39,976 nt of DNA from an uncultured Paracoccaceae bacterium. GTDB taxonomy: Bacteria; Pseudomonadota; Alphaproteobacteria; Rhodobacterales; Rhodobacteraceae. The stretch's first letter is position 1. Every line of letters begins with the position of its first letter. Both the position numbers and the translations under genes were made by a program. The stretch is taken from contig CAKZXZ010000090.1 in the NCBI GenBank assembly GCA_937883775.1, forward strand, positions 1 through 39,976. The letters are read 5' to 3'. Positions 8,734 through 16,854 of this stretch are shown piece after piece. Below the pieces are notes generated by a model. It had not been told where the DNA came from. It did not search any database and saw nothing but the letters and a program-made list of their open reading frames with translations.

Positions 8734-9240
8734 ATGCGTTTGGGCTATTTTGCAGGTGTGCTTGCCATCGTGGCAACCGGAGCCTTTGCGCAGGGCGCTC
8801 AGGTGAATTTCGGCGGTTTGGAAAATGATCCCGATGCGCCGATCGAGGTCACATCGAACGAGCTTCAGGTCAATCAGGATGAAGGTTGGGCGATCTTCAC
8901 CGGCGAAGTGATCGTCGGCCAGGGCGCGATGCGCCTGTACGCCCCCTGGGTAAAGGTTTTCTATACCGAAGGCGGCGGAGATATTGAGCGGGTTGAAGCC
9001 AAAGACGGTGTCACGCTTATAAACGGACCCGAAGCCGCAGAAGGCGAAACAGCGGTTTATACGCTGGCCGACAGCATGGTTGTCATGGATGGCAATGTTC
9101 TGGTCACACAAGGCGGCAGCGCCGTATCGGGTGACCGCCTGCGCGCCAATATGGACACTGGCGAAGCGCGGGTCGAAGGACGTGTGAAATCGCTGCTCAC
9201 CGGCAATGACGACGAAGAGGAAACACCCTCTGATGGCTGA
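8734..9240 (+). CDS. lptA: LPS transport periplasmic protein LptA
   Basis: Periplasmic beta-jellyroll protein that polymerises into the bridge carrying LPS from inner to outer membrane. A signal peptide is visible (MRLGYFAGVLAIVATGAFA then QGAQ). The mature part has the OstA/LptA pattern of repeating strands: APIEVTSNELQVNQDEGWAI, FTGEVIVGQGAMRLYAPWVK, VVMDGNVLVTQGGSAVSGDR. The ATG at 8734 yields 168 residues with a well-formed signal peptide. A GTG at 8722 would add four residues and cannot be excluded. Its 3' end overlaps the start of lptB by 8 nt, indicating translational coupling. Confidence 0.92.
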   Translation: MRLGYFAGVLAIVATGAFAQGAQVNFGGLENDPDAPIEVTSNELQVNQDEGWAIFTGEVIVGQGAMRLYAPWVKVFYTEGGGDIERVEAKDGVTLINGPEAAEGETAVYTLADSMVVMDGNVLVTQGGSAVSGDRLRANMDTGEARVEGRVKSLLTGNDDEEETPSDG

Positions 9241-9997
9241 CAGCCGCAAGCTAAGTATTGCCAGCGAGCAACCGCAGGACCTTGTGATTGAGAACCTGCA
9301 AAAAAGCTACCGCAAACGCCCTGTCATCCGCGATGTCAGCATGACACTGGGCCGAGGCGAAGTTGTAGCACTGCTGGGCCCCAATGGATCCGGCAAAACC
9401 ACCTGCTTTTACGCGATTGCCGGTTTGATTACGCCCGAAGGCGGATCTGTTACGATTGATGGGCGTGATGTCACAACGCTGCCGATGTATCGGCGCGCGC
9501 AGTTGGGCATTGGATACCTGCCACAGGAAATGTCGATCTTTCGCGGCATGACCGTTGAAGACAACATCATGTCGATCCTCGAAATTGCCGAGAAAAGCCG
9601 CTCTGCTCGCCAAACCCGGCTTGAGGATTTGCTTTCTGAATTTGGCATCGAACACCTGCGCCGTGCGCCTGCGCTTGTTCTATCCGGCGGTCAACGACGC
9701 AGGGTCGAGATTGCGCGCTGTCTGGCGGCACGTCCGAACTACCTTCTGCTGGACGAACCTTTCGCGGGTGTTGACCCGATTGCCGTCGGGGACATCCGGT
9801 CACTGGTGGCCGATCTGACCAAGCGCGGGATTGGCGTTTTGATTACGGACCACAATGTCCGCGAAACGCTCGAAATTGTGGACCGTGCCTATATCCTGCA
9901 TGACGGTAAGGTCTTGATGAGTGGCACCGCCAAAGAGGTGGTCGAAGACGCAAATGTTCGCCGAGTCTACCTGGGCGAAAGCTTTAGAATTTCTTGA
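9233..9997 (+). CDS. lptB: LPS export ABC transporter ATPase LptB
   Basis: Cytoplasmic ATPase that powers extraction of LPS by LptFG. All ABC motifs are present: Walker A GPNGSGKTT (near residue 51), the Q-loop GYLPQEMSIF, signature LSGGQRRRVEIA, Walker B YLLLDEPFAGVDP and H-loop TDHNVRET. The LPQE-SIF-R-MTVEDNI segment is characteristic of LptB. The signature has Gln where LptB usually has Glu (LSGGERRR), a small deviation. The ATG at 9233 lies inside the last codons of lptA and gives 254 residues. lptF and lptG are not in this window, as is usual since they are encoded elsewhere. Confidence 0.96.
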   Translation: MADSRKLSIASEQPQDLVIENLQKSYRKRPVIRDVSMTLGRGEVVALLGPNGSGKTTCFYAIAGLITPEGGSVTIDGRDVTTLPMYRRAQLGIGYLPQEMSIFRGMTVEDNIMSILEIAEKSRSARQTRLEDLLSEFGIEHLRRAPALVLSGGQRRRVEIARCLAARPNYLLLDEPFAGVDPIAVGDIRSLVADLTKRGIGVLITDHNVRETLEIVDRAYILHDGKVLMSGTAKEVVEDANVRRVYLGESFRIS

Positions 9998-10331
9998 TCC
10001 GATCTGTCGCAGGTCTGAATCGACCCCGAAGACCGCATCAAATTCGCCTGTTGAATCAATCAGATAAAAGAAATTAGTTTGAAACGACGTTACCGGTAAG
10101 CACTCATTTTCCAATTACAATGATTGACAGAACACCCCCCAATAGCGCCAACTGCCAAAGATGAGAGTCGCTGCACGCAAGACGCCGCCTCACGGCATAT
10201 CGGACGCTAATGCGCCCTGTTCGACCTTAGCCAGCAATCGCTTTCATCGTCTCCATTAACGACGCTGTAACTTTTTTCCCGGCCCAATCAGTGCAGGGAC
10301 ACAGCCGTCTCAAACGACCAAGGGAGTATGC
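9998..10331. other. 334-nt non-coding stretch between lptB and hpf
   Basis: No credible reading frame and no clear rho-independent terminator. In many proteobacteria rpoN occupies this place between lptB and hpf; no trace of it is seen here. A 10-bp palindrome TTACCGGTAA lies at 10090-10099 and a TTGACA-like hexamer follows near 10125, but I cannot pair that with a good -10. The strong Shine-Dalgarno AGGGAG of hpf closes the stretch at 10321-10326. A separate hpf promoter is likely here but is not resolved. Confidence 0.5.
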
Positions 10332-10910
10332 ATGCAATACCAGATCAGCGGTAAACAGATTGATATCGGATCAGCGCTTCAGACACATGTGAAAGAAGAA
10401 ATGGGCGACGTGGTTGCGAAATACGCAGAGCGCCCAACCGATGCGAACGTCATCTTTTCGAAAAGTGCGCACGAGTTTGTCTGCGAAGCCACGGTGCATC
10501 TTTCGACAGGTCTCACGGCCCAAGCCAAGGCCCACGCCACTGAAATCTATGCTGCATTCGACAGTTGTAATGCCAAGATGGAAAAGCAGCTGCGCCGCTA
10601 CAAACGCCGGTTGAAAGACCATCACCGCGAACGCGCACAGCCTGTTGAACTTATGGAGGCTTCCTCGTATATCCTCGCGTCAAATGACGACACCGATGGG
10701 TCTGAACCTGAATCACTCCAGCCGATGATTATTGCCGAGATGGAAACGAAAATCCCTTCGATTTCTGTCGGTGAGGCCGTGATGCAAATGGAACTTCAGG
10801 AAGCGCCCGTCTTGGTGTTTCGGAACGAGGGAAACAACGCGGTAAATGTGGTTTACCGCAGGGACGACGGGAACATCGGCTGGATTGACCCGAGCAGTCT
10901 GAAGGCGTAA
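10332..10910 (+). CDS. hpf: Long-form ribosome hibernation promoting factor
   Basis: Binds the 30S subunit in the decoding channel and promotes 100S ribosome dimers in stationary phase or starvation. 192 residues in two parts: an N-terminal HPF/RaiA ribosome-binding domain (MQYQISGKQIDIGSALQTHV to LRRYKRRLKDHH, about 1-100), a variable acidic linker (ASNDDTDGSEPE), and the C-terminal dimerisation domain of the long form (about 130-190, with APVLVFRNEGNNAVNVVYRR and GNIGWIDPS). The length and the C-terminal domain distinguish it from the short HPF of gamma-proteobacteria. AGGGAG six nucleotides or so upstream supports the start. ptsN follows after 33 nt. Confidence 0.94.
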   Translation: MQYQISGKQIDIGSALQTHVKEEMGDVVAKYAERPTDANVIFSKSAHEFVCEATVHLSTGLTAQAKAHATEIYAAFDSCNAKMEKQLRRYKRRLKDHHRERAQPVELMEASSYILASNDDTDGSEPESLQPMIIAEMETKIPSISVGEAVMQMELQEAPVLVFRNEGNNAVNVVYRRDDGNIGWIDPSSLKA

Positions 10911-10943
10911 AGCCGCGAAACCCGGCAAAGGGGGCTGGGCAAC

Positions 10944-11411
10944 ATGGAACTAGATACGATTCTCAAAGCTGAGGCCGTTAAGGTTGTCAGCAGCGCCACC
11001 AGTAAGAAACGCCTGTTCCGCGTTCTCAGCGAAACAGCCGAAACAGCTTATGGGCTGGATTGCGGCATTGTGCTTGATCGTTTGCTTGAGCGTGAAAACC
11101 TTGGCCCGACCGGCGTCGGCCACGGTGTTGCTTTGCCCCATGCGCGGCTGTCCGGGTTGGACAACGTGTTGGGTCTGTTCATTCTGCTTGAAAAGCCTCT
11201 GGACTACGAATCCGTTGATCGCCAGCCGGTCGATTTGGTCTTCGCCCTCTTCGCGCCCGAGGATTCGGGCGTGGAGCATCTTAAAGCGCTTGCTTTGGTG
11301 TCGCGGACCCTGCGCGATACGGATTTTTGCACCAAGCTGCGCGCCAACCCAAGCGCAGACACGCTATACACAATCCTGACCGAGACTCAGACGGCCATTC
11401 GTGCCGCCTGA
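10944..11411 (+). CDS. ptsN: Nitrogen-regulatory PTS EIIA protein
   Basis: EIIA-Ntr, the phospho-acceptor of the nitrogen PTS branch, which controls potassium transport, carbon-nitrogen balance and, in several bacteria, envelope functions rather than sugar uptake. 155 residues, the normal length. The motif GVGHGVALPHARL contains the phosphorylated histidine (His66) preceded by a second conserved His60. The C-terminal DSGVEHLKALALVSRTLRD is typical of the fold. GGGGGC precedes the ATG at a good distance. No hprK or npr is present here, so its donor must be encoded elsewhere. It converges with the sulfotransferase gene, 3 nt apart, with no obvious terminator between. Confidence 0.95.
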   Translation: MELDTILKAEAVKVVSSATSKKRLFRVLSETAETAYGLDCGIVLDRLLERENLGPTGVGHGVALPHARLSGLDNVLGLFILLEKPLDYESVDRQPVDLVFALFAPEDSGVEHLKALALVSRTLRDTDFCTKLRANPSADTLYTILTETQTAIRAA

Positions 11412-11414
11412 GGA

Positions 11415-12839
11415 TCAGACCCAGTCGCCAAATCCAAACGTCATGTAGTCGCGCTGGTACACCTCGCGCACAGCCTGTTCGACTGTGTCGTCATAAATAT
11501 CGACCAGCTGCACGGGATAGCTGTTGTCCTGCTCAACCAAGGGCGGGCACGCATACCCCACCTCGCGGGCAACAAAGCCCAGACCCTCTTCCATGCGATC
11601 CGCGCGGACGATGACATCGGGTAATGCAAATTGGCCAAACCCCTGCAGGCATTGCACCTGACTGGCCCAAAAGCCATCTACGCGAATACCCGTCTGATTG
11701 TTCAGATTTCCCTTCAGAAACGCCACAAATGCCAAAAAGGCCTCACGGTGCTGGCGGCGATCCCAGGTTTCGTCAACCTCACCTGCCGGGATCGGTAACT
11801 TGTAGACGCGCCGCAATGTGCTGCGAATCTCCTTGAAAGAGCCCTGACCTGCGTTCAGGATTTTTTCACAAAAGGCGACATGGGCACGTTCGACCGGGTG
11901 CTGAACCACAGTAAAGCTGCGATGCCCCTCGTTCTGACGTTTCCACTGACGCAAAGACTTTTGATTGTAATTGCCCTTCAGCGCTCCCGGCTTGACCCCA
12001 TCAAGCGCAGCGAGCCACGCCTTGATCTTGCGGTCCGGCCCACCTCGCACCGGCAAATACATCAGCGGCGCCTTGGCGGCCGTCAGAAAGCTGGGCACCT
12101 GCGGTCCACGCCGCGCTTCGAAATTGGGTGTGCGTGACAGATCAAAGTGATCGGTCTTGCCCAGCGCCACCTGCATATCGTCGAAATTCTTTACCTTTTC
12201 AGACAAGGGCGCCGGATTCTGCTTTTTGAGCTTTTTCGACAAGCTATCAAGCGCTGTCGTTTCGCCCAGAAAGCTTGCCAGACCGTTCATGACGTTCACG
12301 TCCTGAACGTCCTCATAAGCCAGATAGAACGCTGTCTGCCCGGTGACCTGCAGGGTGTTCAGAATGCGCACCTGGAAGGCCTGCAAGGCTGTCAAATGTC
12401 GGTCAAATTCATCAGCATCGAACGTGATCTTCGCTGATTTACGCTGCTTCATATCGGCCAGCTTCCACTGCCCGGTCTGCTGCGCGATTTTCCATGAGAC
12501 GTAACTCTCAACCGGGTTGCGGGTCAGAATAATCTTGGCGCAGCGTGGGTCGGGCAAAAGATGCTCAAGCACACGCGGGTCGTGATCGTGAAAGAAGCGA
12601 AACCCTGGAAGGCCATCGGTATTCTGCCGCATCGCATCGATCAAAGAGGCCGGGTCCCCTTCGCGCATGGCTTGGGTCACCCCGAAAAGGTCGGTCTTGT
12701 TGGGGTAGCAGATGAAATGCGGATTGAAGGCTTCGCCATAGCACGACAGGCCGGGAAACTCGTTTATATTGGTTTCCAGGAAGTTCGATCCTGTCCGCAT
12801 CTCTGCAAAAACGACGAATAAATCAAAGTCTTGGGACAT
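11415..12839 (-). CDS. Tandem two-domain sulfotransferase (NodH-like plus Sulfotransferase_2-like)
   Basis: Probably transfers sulfate from PAPS to a glycan. 474 residues with two halves that each look like a sulfotransferase. In the first half, the 5'-phosphosulfate loop MRTGSNFLETNI (14-25) and the 3'-phosphate motif LTRNPVESYVSW (105-116) are clear and resemble NodH-type enzymes. In the second half (about 255-474), VRGGPDRKIKAWL (264-276), QHPVERAHVAF (313-323) and WASQVQCLQGFGQ with a following VIVRADRMEEGLGF (391-423) line up with the Sulfotransferase_2 (HNK-1-type) pattern. There the usual Arg before (H/D)P is Gln and the usual Ser is Val, so the second PAPS site may be degenerate. No signal peptide is seen, so it is probably cytoplasmic. 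It is last in a glycosyltransferase run, 6 nt after the GT14-like gene. Confidence 0.8.
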   Translation of the reverse strand: MSQDFDLFVVFAEMRTGSNFLETNINEFPGLSCYGEAFNPHFICYPNKTDLFGVTQAMREGDPASLIDAMRQNTDGLPGFRFFHDHDPRVLEHLLPDPRCAKIILTRNPVESYVSWKIAQQTGQWKLADMKQRKSAKITFDADEFDRHLTALQAFQVRILNTLQVTGQTAFYLAYEDVQDVNVMNGLASFLGETTALDSLSKKLKKQNPAPLSEKVKNFDDMQVALGKTDHFDLSRTPNFEARRGPQVPSFLTAAKAPLMYLPVRGGPDRKIKAWLAALDGVKPGALKGNYNQKSLRQWKRQNEGHRSFTVVQHPVERAHVAFCEKILNAGQGSFKEIRSTLRRVYKLPIPAGEVDETWDRRQHREAFLAFVAFLKGNLNNQTGIRVDGFWASQVQCLQGFGQFALPDVIVRADRMEEGLGFVAREVGYACPPLVEQDNSYPVQLVDIYDDTVEQAVREVYQRDYMTFGFGDWV

Positions 12840-12845
12840 GTTCCG

Positions 12846-14546
12846 TTATCGCACCAGGTAAGGCTTGCGCGGCTTGTCTTTAGACGGGATCGGATCTTCG
12901 CCAACGGGAAAGTCACCCATCAGATGTGGGTGCATGCCCTGGTTCTTTAGGTTTTGCAGAAACTGACCAAAGCCGGTCAGATCCACCATACGCGGGACTT
13001 CTGTCAGGCGACGCAGGTTCTTTGGGCCGATCTCGTCAATGATGGTTTGCAACGGCTCCATCGGGCTTTCGACAAAATCCGCCATTGTCCAGATACGCAC
13101 ACGCGCCTTGCTGTAATAGGACCGCAGCACATCAAGGTGCTGGCTTTCGATCTTTTGCAGACGCGCCGCCTCTGCCCGCAAATCGGCGAAATTGCGGTTC
13201 GTTTTGAACAGCGGAACCGCCCATGCCCCGGTAATGACCGATATTTGCGCATTGGGATCTTTCGCGATCAGCCATTCGATCTTCTGATTGTCGTTGGGAC
13301 CAAACTGAAAACACTGCCGCTCCCCACGGGTGTTCCAGATCAGGTTGGTCAAAAACGCCTGCGGCCGGTAATCCCGCGCCTTGGGAGAACTGTAAAGCGC
13401 GCCCGCATAGTTTGGCTCACCACCCGCAAAGGCGACTTTATTCTTGTCGAAAAGGTGGCCGTGCACCTTGGCACCGGACGCGCGCGTGAGCCATGGCTCA
13501 AAATCTTCGAAAAGCTCTGTGAACCCTTCAAAAACGGAATAGGGCGCGCTTGTAACGCCGTTTTCCCAGCCGTCATTCGGCAAGCGGCTTTGCATATACA
13601 GGCCGGCACGCCCCCGTGTTCGACGTTCGACCGCTTTGGCAAAGATGCGGTCGATCTTACCGGGGTTGGGTTCGGTTCGCTTCATCGCACCATCGGCATC
13701 CGTCAGGAACGCCGCATAAAGGCGGTCGGCCTTTGACCAGATTTTGCGCGCTACGAAACAGTCAGAGCGGCGCAAAAGCTGTAGATGGTCGTCGTAAAAG
13801 ATGTGTGGTTTGCCTTGAAAATCGAACTTCGACAAAGTCAAAGAGCGGCTTTCCACGTTGGACGAATAGATGCGGCAAAGTGTTTGGAAATAGCTTTCAT
13901 CCGGGATCCAGACCCGTTTGAAGTAGTTATCGTAAACATGTCGATCCGGATCTTCGAGGATGGCCGAGAGCGTTTGTCGCGTCAGGCACCACCATTGCGA
14001 TCCCATATGCGGCACGATCCCAGCCGGGATCCGACGCTTGAATCCAATCTTGCGCTGCAGCTCGACGAACCGATCAAAGAAATAGCGGCGCTTTTTCCAC
14101 GAGAAAGGAAAGCTGAGCGTAAAGCGCTCTGCATCCAGGCCACCGACCGTCCAGGGCACATCCTCGGTCGTGGCTGATTCAATGAAGTCGGTGCGAGGGC
14201 GATCTGCCAGGTAATCAACAAGCTCTTGCACAGGGCGCAGCGGCAAACAGGAACCGGACGCCAGATAGACATGCGTGATCTCATTATTGGTGCGCAAAAG
14301 CTGCGCCGATGCAGCCTGAGACGCAGCAACGATGCCCCAAGTGCCCCATTCACAGCGATACCTGGTCTTGCAGAATGAAACCTCTTCGACATCTGACAGG
14401 TTGCGCACGAAGGTCTGATAGGTCTGGCGATCCACAAACTTGTCGCAATGGATCACAACCGGACACCCGCTGGCCGCCCAGTGGCGTGCGACTTGTTCCG
14501 CCCGGTGCAAGGACGTGTGCACCAGCATGACGATCCCGACAGTCAA
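12846..14546 (-). CDS. Core-2/I-branching (GT14-like) glycosyltransferase with extra C-terminal domain
   Basis: Residues 1-245 match the 'Branch' family of beta-1,6-N-acetylglucosaminyl- and O-xylosyltransferases: IVMLVHTSLHRAEQVARHW at the start, THVYLASGSCLPLRP (91-105), HMGSQWWCLTRQTL (180-193) and PDESYFQTL (215-223), whose Glu is the likely catalytic base. Residues 310-540 form a second region I cannot assign to a known fold (GLYMQSRLPNDGWENGVTSA onward). Comparable alphaproteobacterial proteins carry a domain of unknown function there. The TTG start at 14546 is chosen because AGGAGGG stands 5 nt upstream. The next in-frame ATG is six codons later. The gene lies 10 nt after the upstream transferase gene, whose stop codon shares a base with this ribosome-binding site. 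Probably a branching enzyme of a surface glycan. Confidence 0.82.
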   Translation of the reverse strand: MTVGIVMLVHTSLHRAEQVARHWAASGCPVVIHCDKFVDRQTYQTFVRNLSDVEEVSFCKTRYRCEWGTWGIVAASQAASAQLLRTNNEITHVYLASGSCLPLRPVQELVDYLADRPRTDFIESATTEDVPWTVGGLDAERFTLSFPFSWKKRRYFFDRFVELQRKIGFKRRIPAGIVPHMGSQWWCLTRQTLSAILEDPDRHVYDNYFKRVWIPDESYFQTLCRIYSSNVESRSLTLSKFDFQGKPHIFYDDHLQLLRRSDCFVARKIWSKADRLYAAFLTDADGAMKRTEPNPGKIDRIFAKAVERRTRGRAGLYMQSRLPNDGWENGVTSAPYSVFEGFTELFEDFEPWLTRASGAKVHGHLFDKNKVAFAGGEPNYAGALYSSPKARDYRPQAFLTNLIWNTRGERQCFQFGPNDNQKIEWLIAKDPNAQISVITGAWAVPLFKTNRNFADLRAEAARLQKIESQHLDVLRSYYSKARVRIWTMADFVESPMEPLQTIIDEIGPKNLRRLTEVPRMVDLTGFGQFLQNLKNQGMHPHLMGDFPVGEDPIPSKDKPRKPYLVR

Positions 14547-14550
14547 CGTG

Positions 14551-14557
14551 CCCTCCT
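14551..14557 (-). promoter_or_regulatory. Shine-Dalgarno AGGAGGG selecting a TTG start
   Basis: On the minus strand AGGAGGG is followed by CACG and then TTG at 14546. The first base of the site is the last base of the preceding gene's TGA stop, so ribosomes ending there sit directly on it. This favours TTG over the later ATG at 14528. Confidence 0.65.
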
Positions 14558-15567
14558 CATGCCCAGTTGCCTTTGGACATCAAACCAAGGATCTCAAGTT
14601 GTCTCCAATTTATGTATTTTTCCGACCATTTGCACCAAAGGTCCGGATTTTCCTGCAAACCTGCGGCATAAGCGCGATATTCGTGGCTGTTTGCGTAATG
14701 CTGTTTGCGGTTCAATTCCTCACGGGCCTTTTCGGGAAAGGTGTTGAGGAACTTGGTATGAAGCAAGCAGCCAGAAGCTTTTTCGCCGCCCCATTCATCA
14801 TATACCTGGTTCAGGCCGCGCGGCAGCAACATGTGCGAAGAACTGGCATAGGCGTAATTGCGGTGCCATTTGACCAATGGAATTTTATTCAGCGCGGGCG
14901 CACGTTCAGGCTTGTCTGCAAAAAAGACGCGGGCGCGCGGACCGCCTTGGATCCAAAGATTGCCGAACCTTCTATTACGCTCGATCGTGTAGTTGCCTGC
15001 ATCAAACCACGATGCGATCTCAATCGGGTCCTGGCCTTCATGATAGGCGACATCGTTCAGCGGCCCTTTGGGATACATATCCAGCAGCATCGCGCTGAAA
15101 GACTTGATCGACGAGGCGTCAAGCCAATCGGTCAGCGCCTGAATGGGCCGCGTATCGCAGAACGGATATACCAAAAATTCATCCGGATCGACGACCAGCG
15201 CCCAGTGGCCATGGGCATATTTCAGCTGCAGATAGTTTAGCCAATCAACACCAAAGCGCGACCGCTTGTAACTGCCTTGCGTGCTCCAGACAGAAACGTC
15301 CGGTTGATCCTGAAGAAACTCAAGCGACCCATCATCGCTGTCATTATCGACAAAGAAGAAATGGTTCACGCCCATATCGCGGTAATACCGCAGGAAATAT
15401 GGTAGGCGGATACGCTCGTTCCGTTGGGTGGTGAAGGACAGCACATCGCCCGGTTTGATCTGGCTGGTCCGATTGACCGTCGATACCAGCTCACGGCTTT
15501 TGCGGTACGCACGAAGCCGGAACCGTTTGCGACGCAACCGCAGGCGATATGTTTGTACCAGTCCCAA
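14557..15567 (-). CDS. Glycosyltransferase, GT2_4/GT92-like
   Basis: 336 residues. The core is a glycosyltransferase fold of the Glyco_tranf_2_4 type: FTTQRNERIRLPYFLRYYRD (45-64), NHFFFVDNDSDDGSLEFL (68-85) and the metal-binding-like VVDPDEFLVYP (125-135). A basic N-terminus (RLRLRRKRFRLRAYRKSR) could contact membrane phospholipids or nucleic acid; I see no membrane segment. The donor and acceptor cannot be read from sequence. The start is a TTG at 15567 after GAGGG with a short spacer. It lies 39 nt after the GT4 gene and feeds directly into the branching transferase, so the three transferases are probably one transcript. Function is assigned only to family level. Confidence 0.82.
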   Translation of the reverse strand: MGLVQTYRLRLRRKRFRLRAYRKSRELVSTVNRTSQIKPGDVLSFTTQRNERIRLPYFLRYYRDMGVNHFFFVDNDSDDGSLEFLQDQPDVSVWSTQGSYKRSRFGVDWLNYLQLKYAHGHWALVVDPDEFLVYPFCDTRPIQALTDWLDASSIKSFSAMLLDMYPKGPLNDVAYHEGQDPIEIASWFDAGNYTIERNRRFGNLWIQGGPRARVFFADKPERAPALNKIPLVKWHRNYAYASSSHMLLPRGLNQVYDEWGGEKASGCLLHTKFLNTFPEKAREELNRKQHYANSHEYRAYAAGLQENPDLWCKWSEKYINWRQLEILGLMSKGNWA

Positions 15568-15606
15568 AATGCCCTCTAATTACCCTTACCTGCGCCCAGA
15601 CCCGTA

Positions 15607-16854
15607 TCACGCAACCCTTAAGACGATATTGAAGTGGTCTGTCCATGTCGGAAGCGCGGCCTGATCTTGCGCTACCTGCTTACTCGACCGTTGATTTTCC
15701 CCAAGTAGCAGTGTCTCAACACCTTTTTTCCAACGATACCTGTCATTTACATTCAGGTAAACGGGGATGTCTCGCAGAAATTCGCGGTAAACCGGCAGGT
15801 CTGCGCATAAGACCGGCGTTCCAAGCCACGCGGCCTCGGCCGGAGGCAGACCAAAGCCTTCGGCGATGCTTGGAAAAAGCAGGGCATCCGCGCCTTTCAA
15901 AAGGGTGAAAAGATCAGCGTCAGACAGGCTGTTTAGCTCAAGTATCGCTGCATTTGCCTGGTCGAGACGCTTAAAGACAGCTTCGTTTTTCCACCCGCGC
16001 GCGCCTGCAATCACCAATTGTGGCATCTCGGTCGGGGCCCGCTCGGCAGCCAGACGATCCCAGACATCAAGCAGCAACGCGTGGTTCTTGCGCGGCTCAA
16101 TCGTGCCGACACAAACAAAGATCGGACGTTCGGGATCAACCTTTTTTGGCCAGTGGCCGCCGGTCAAATCAGGCTCTGTTACGCCCAAAAGGGCCACGAT
16201 GCTTTTGGGCGACAGGCCCCAGCTTTCGAAATGACGCTGCGCGTCACGCTGACTTTGCGCAGAGTTGTAAACGATCATATCAGCGTGCGCGCCAACGCGG
16301 CGCAATTTGGCGGCAAAGGCCTCGGGAACGCCGTCAGCCTGATATTCAGGATGATCGAGCGGGATGGTATCGTGGATCATCACGATCCGCCGGGTATGGG
16401 CGAACGCGTCAAGCATGCGGCGGCTCAGGTTGCTGTGACCAACATTGAAATAGCGCGCATCGCCGGGGATATGCTTTGCGATCATGCGCGCAAGCCCGCG
16501 CGGGTGGCATCGCGCCATTGCATGCTGGCGCAGCGCGGTTTCGGCGCGCTGGCGATCAGGCGTGGCGCGGTTTCGAAGAAGGCTAAGCATATCGCGGCGG
16601 GGCCACTCATTGGCAATCAGTCGTTCCGCAATGGCTGTCGTGCCCAAGCGATCAAGCAGCACATACCCCAAAGACGTTCGGACAATCGCAAAAAGGGGAT
16701 CGCCAAGCTCAACAAACTTTGTGAGATACGCCATTTCAACCCGGTCAACGCCTGTCATCCGGCGACCTGCCCGCGAAATGAGGCGCGTCAGGTCCAGACA
16801 ACGCACCTGCCCGTTATTGATTGTAGTGCCCGGTTTGGTGCCAGCGCCATGCAT
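15607..16854 (-). CDS. Glycosyltransferase family 4 (GT-B)
   Basis: 415 residues with the GT4 C-terminal nucleotide-sugar domain: VCVGTIEPRKNHALLLDVW (247-265), VIAGARGWKNE (281-291), and SIAEGFGLPPAEAAWLGTPV (329-348), which contains the E-x7-E pair (EGFGLPPAE). The N-terminal part has MTGVDRVEMAYL, MIHDTIPLDHP and a VYNSAQSQRDAQRH motif, as in mannosyl- or rhamnosyltransferases of surface polysaccharides. The donor is not predictable. The ATG at 16854 overlaps the galE end by 41 nt and has no good ribosome-binding site. A GTG at 16806, just after the galE stop and just before RCLDLTRL, is a reasonable alternative start that would shorten the protein by 16 residues. Confidence 0.88.
   Translation of the reverse strand: MHGAGTKPGTTINNGQVRCLDLTRLISRAGRRMTGVDRVEMAYLTKFVELGDPLFAIVRTSLGYVLLDRLGTTAIAERLIANEWPRRDMLSLLRNRATPDRQRAETALRQHAMARCHPRGLARMIAKHIPGDARYFNVGHSNLSRRMLDAFAHTRRIVMIHDTIPLDHPEYQADGVPEAFAAKLRRVGAHADMIVYNSAQSQRDAQRHFESWGLSPKSIVALLGVTEPDLTGGHWPKKVDPERPIFVCVGTIEPRKNHALLLDVWDRLAAERAPTEMPQLVIAGARGWKNEAVFKRLDQANAAILELNSLSDADLFTLLKGADALLFPSIAEGFGLPPAEAAWLGTPVLCADLPVYREFLRDIPVYLNVNDRYRWKKGVETLLLGENQRSSKQVAQDQAALPTWTDHFNIVLRVA

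Noticed and set aside
9233-9997. LptB as the missing ATPase partner of the KpsM-like permease
   Set aside because: Its motifs and its operon with lptC and lptA identify it as the LPS-transport ATPase, whose partners are LptF and LptG. It lies 12 kb away and nothing in the sequence ties it to the permease.
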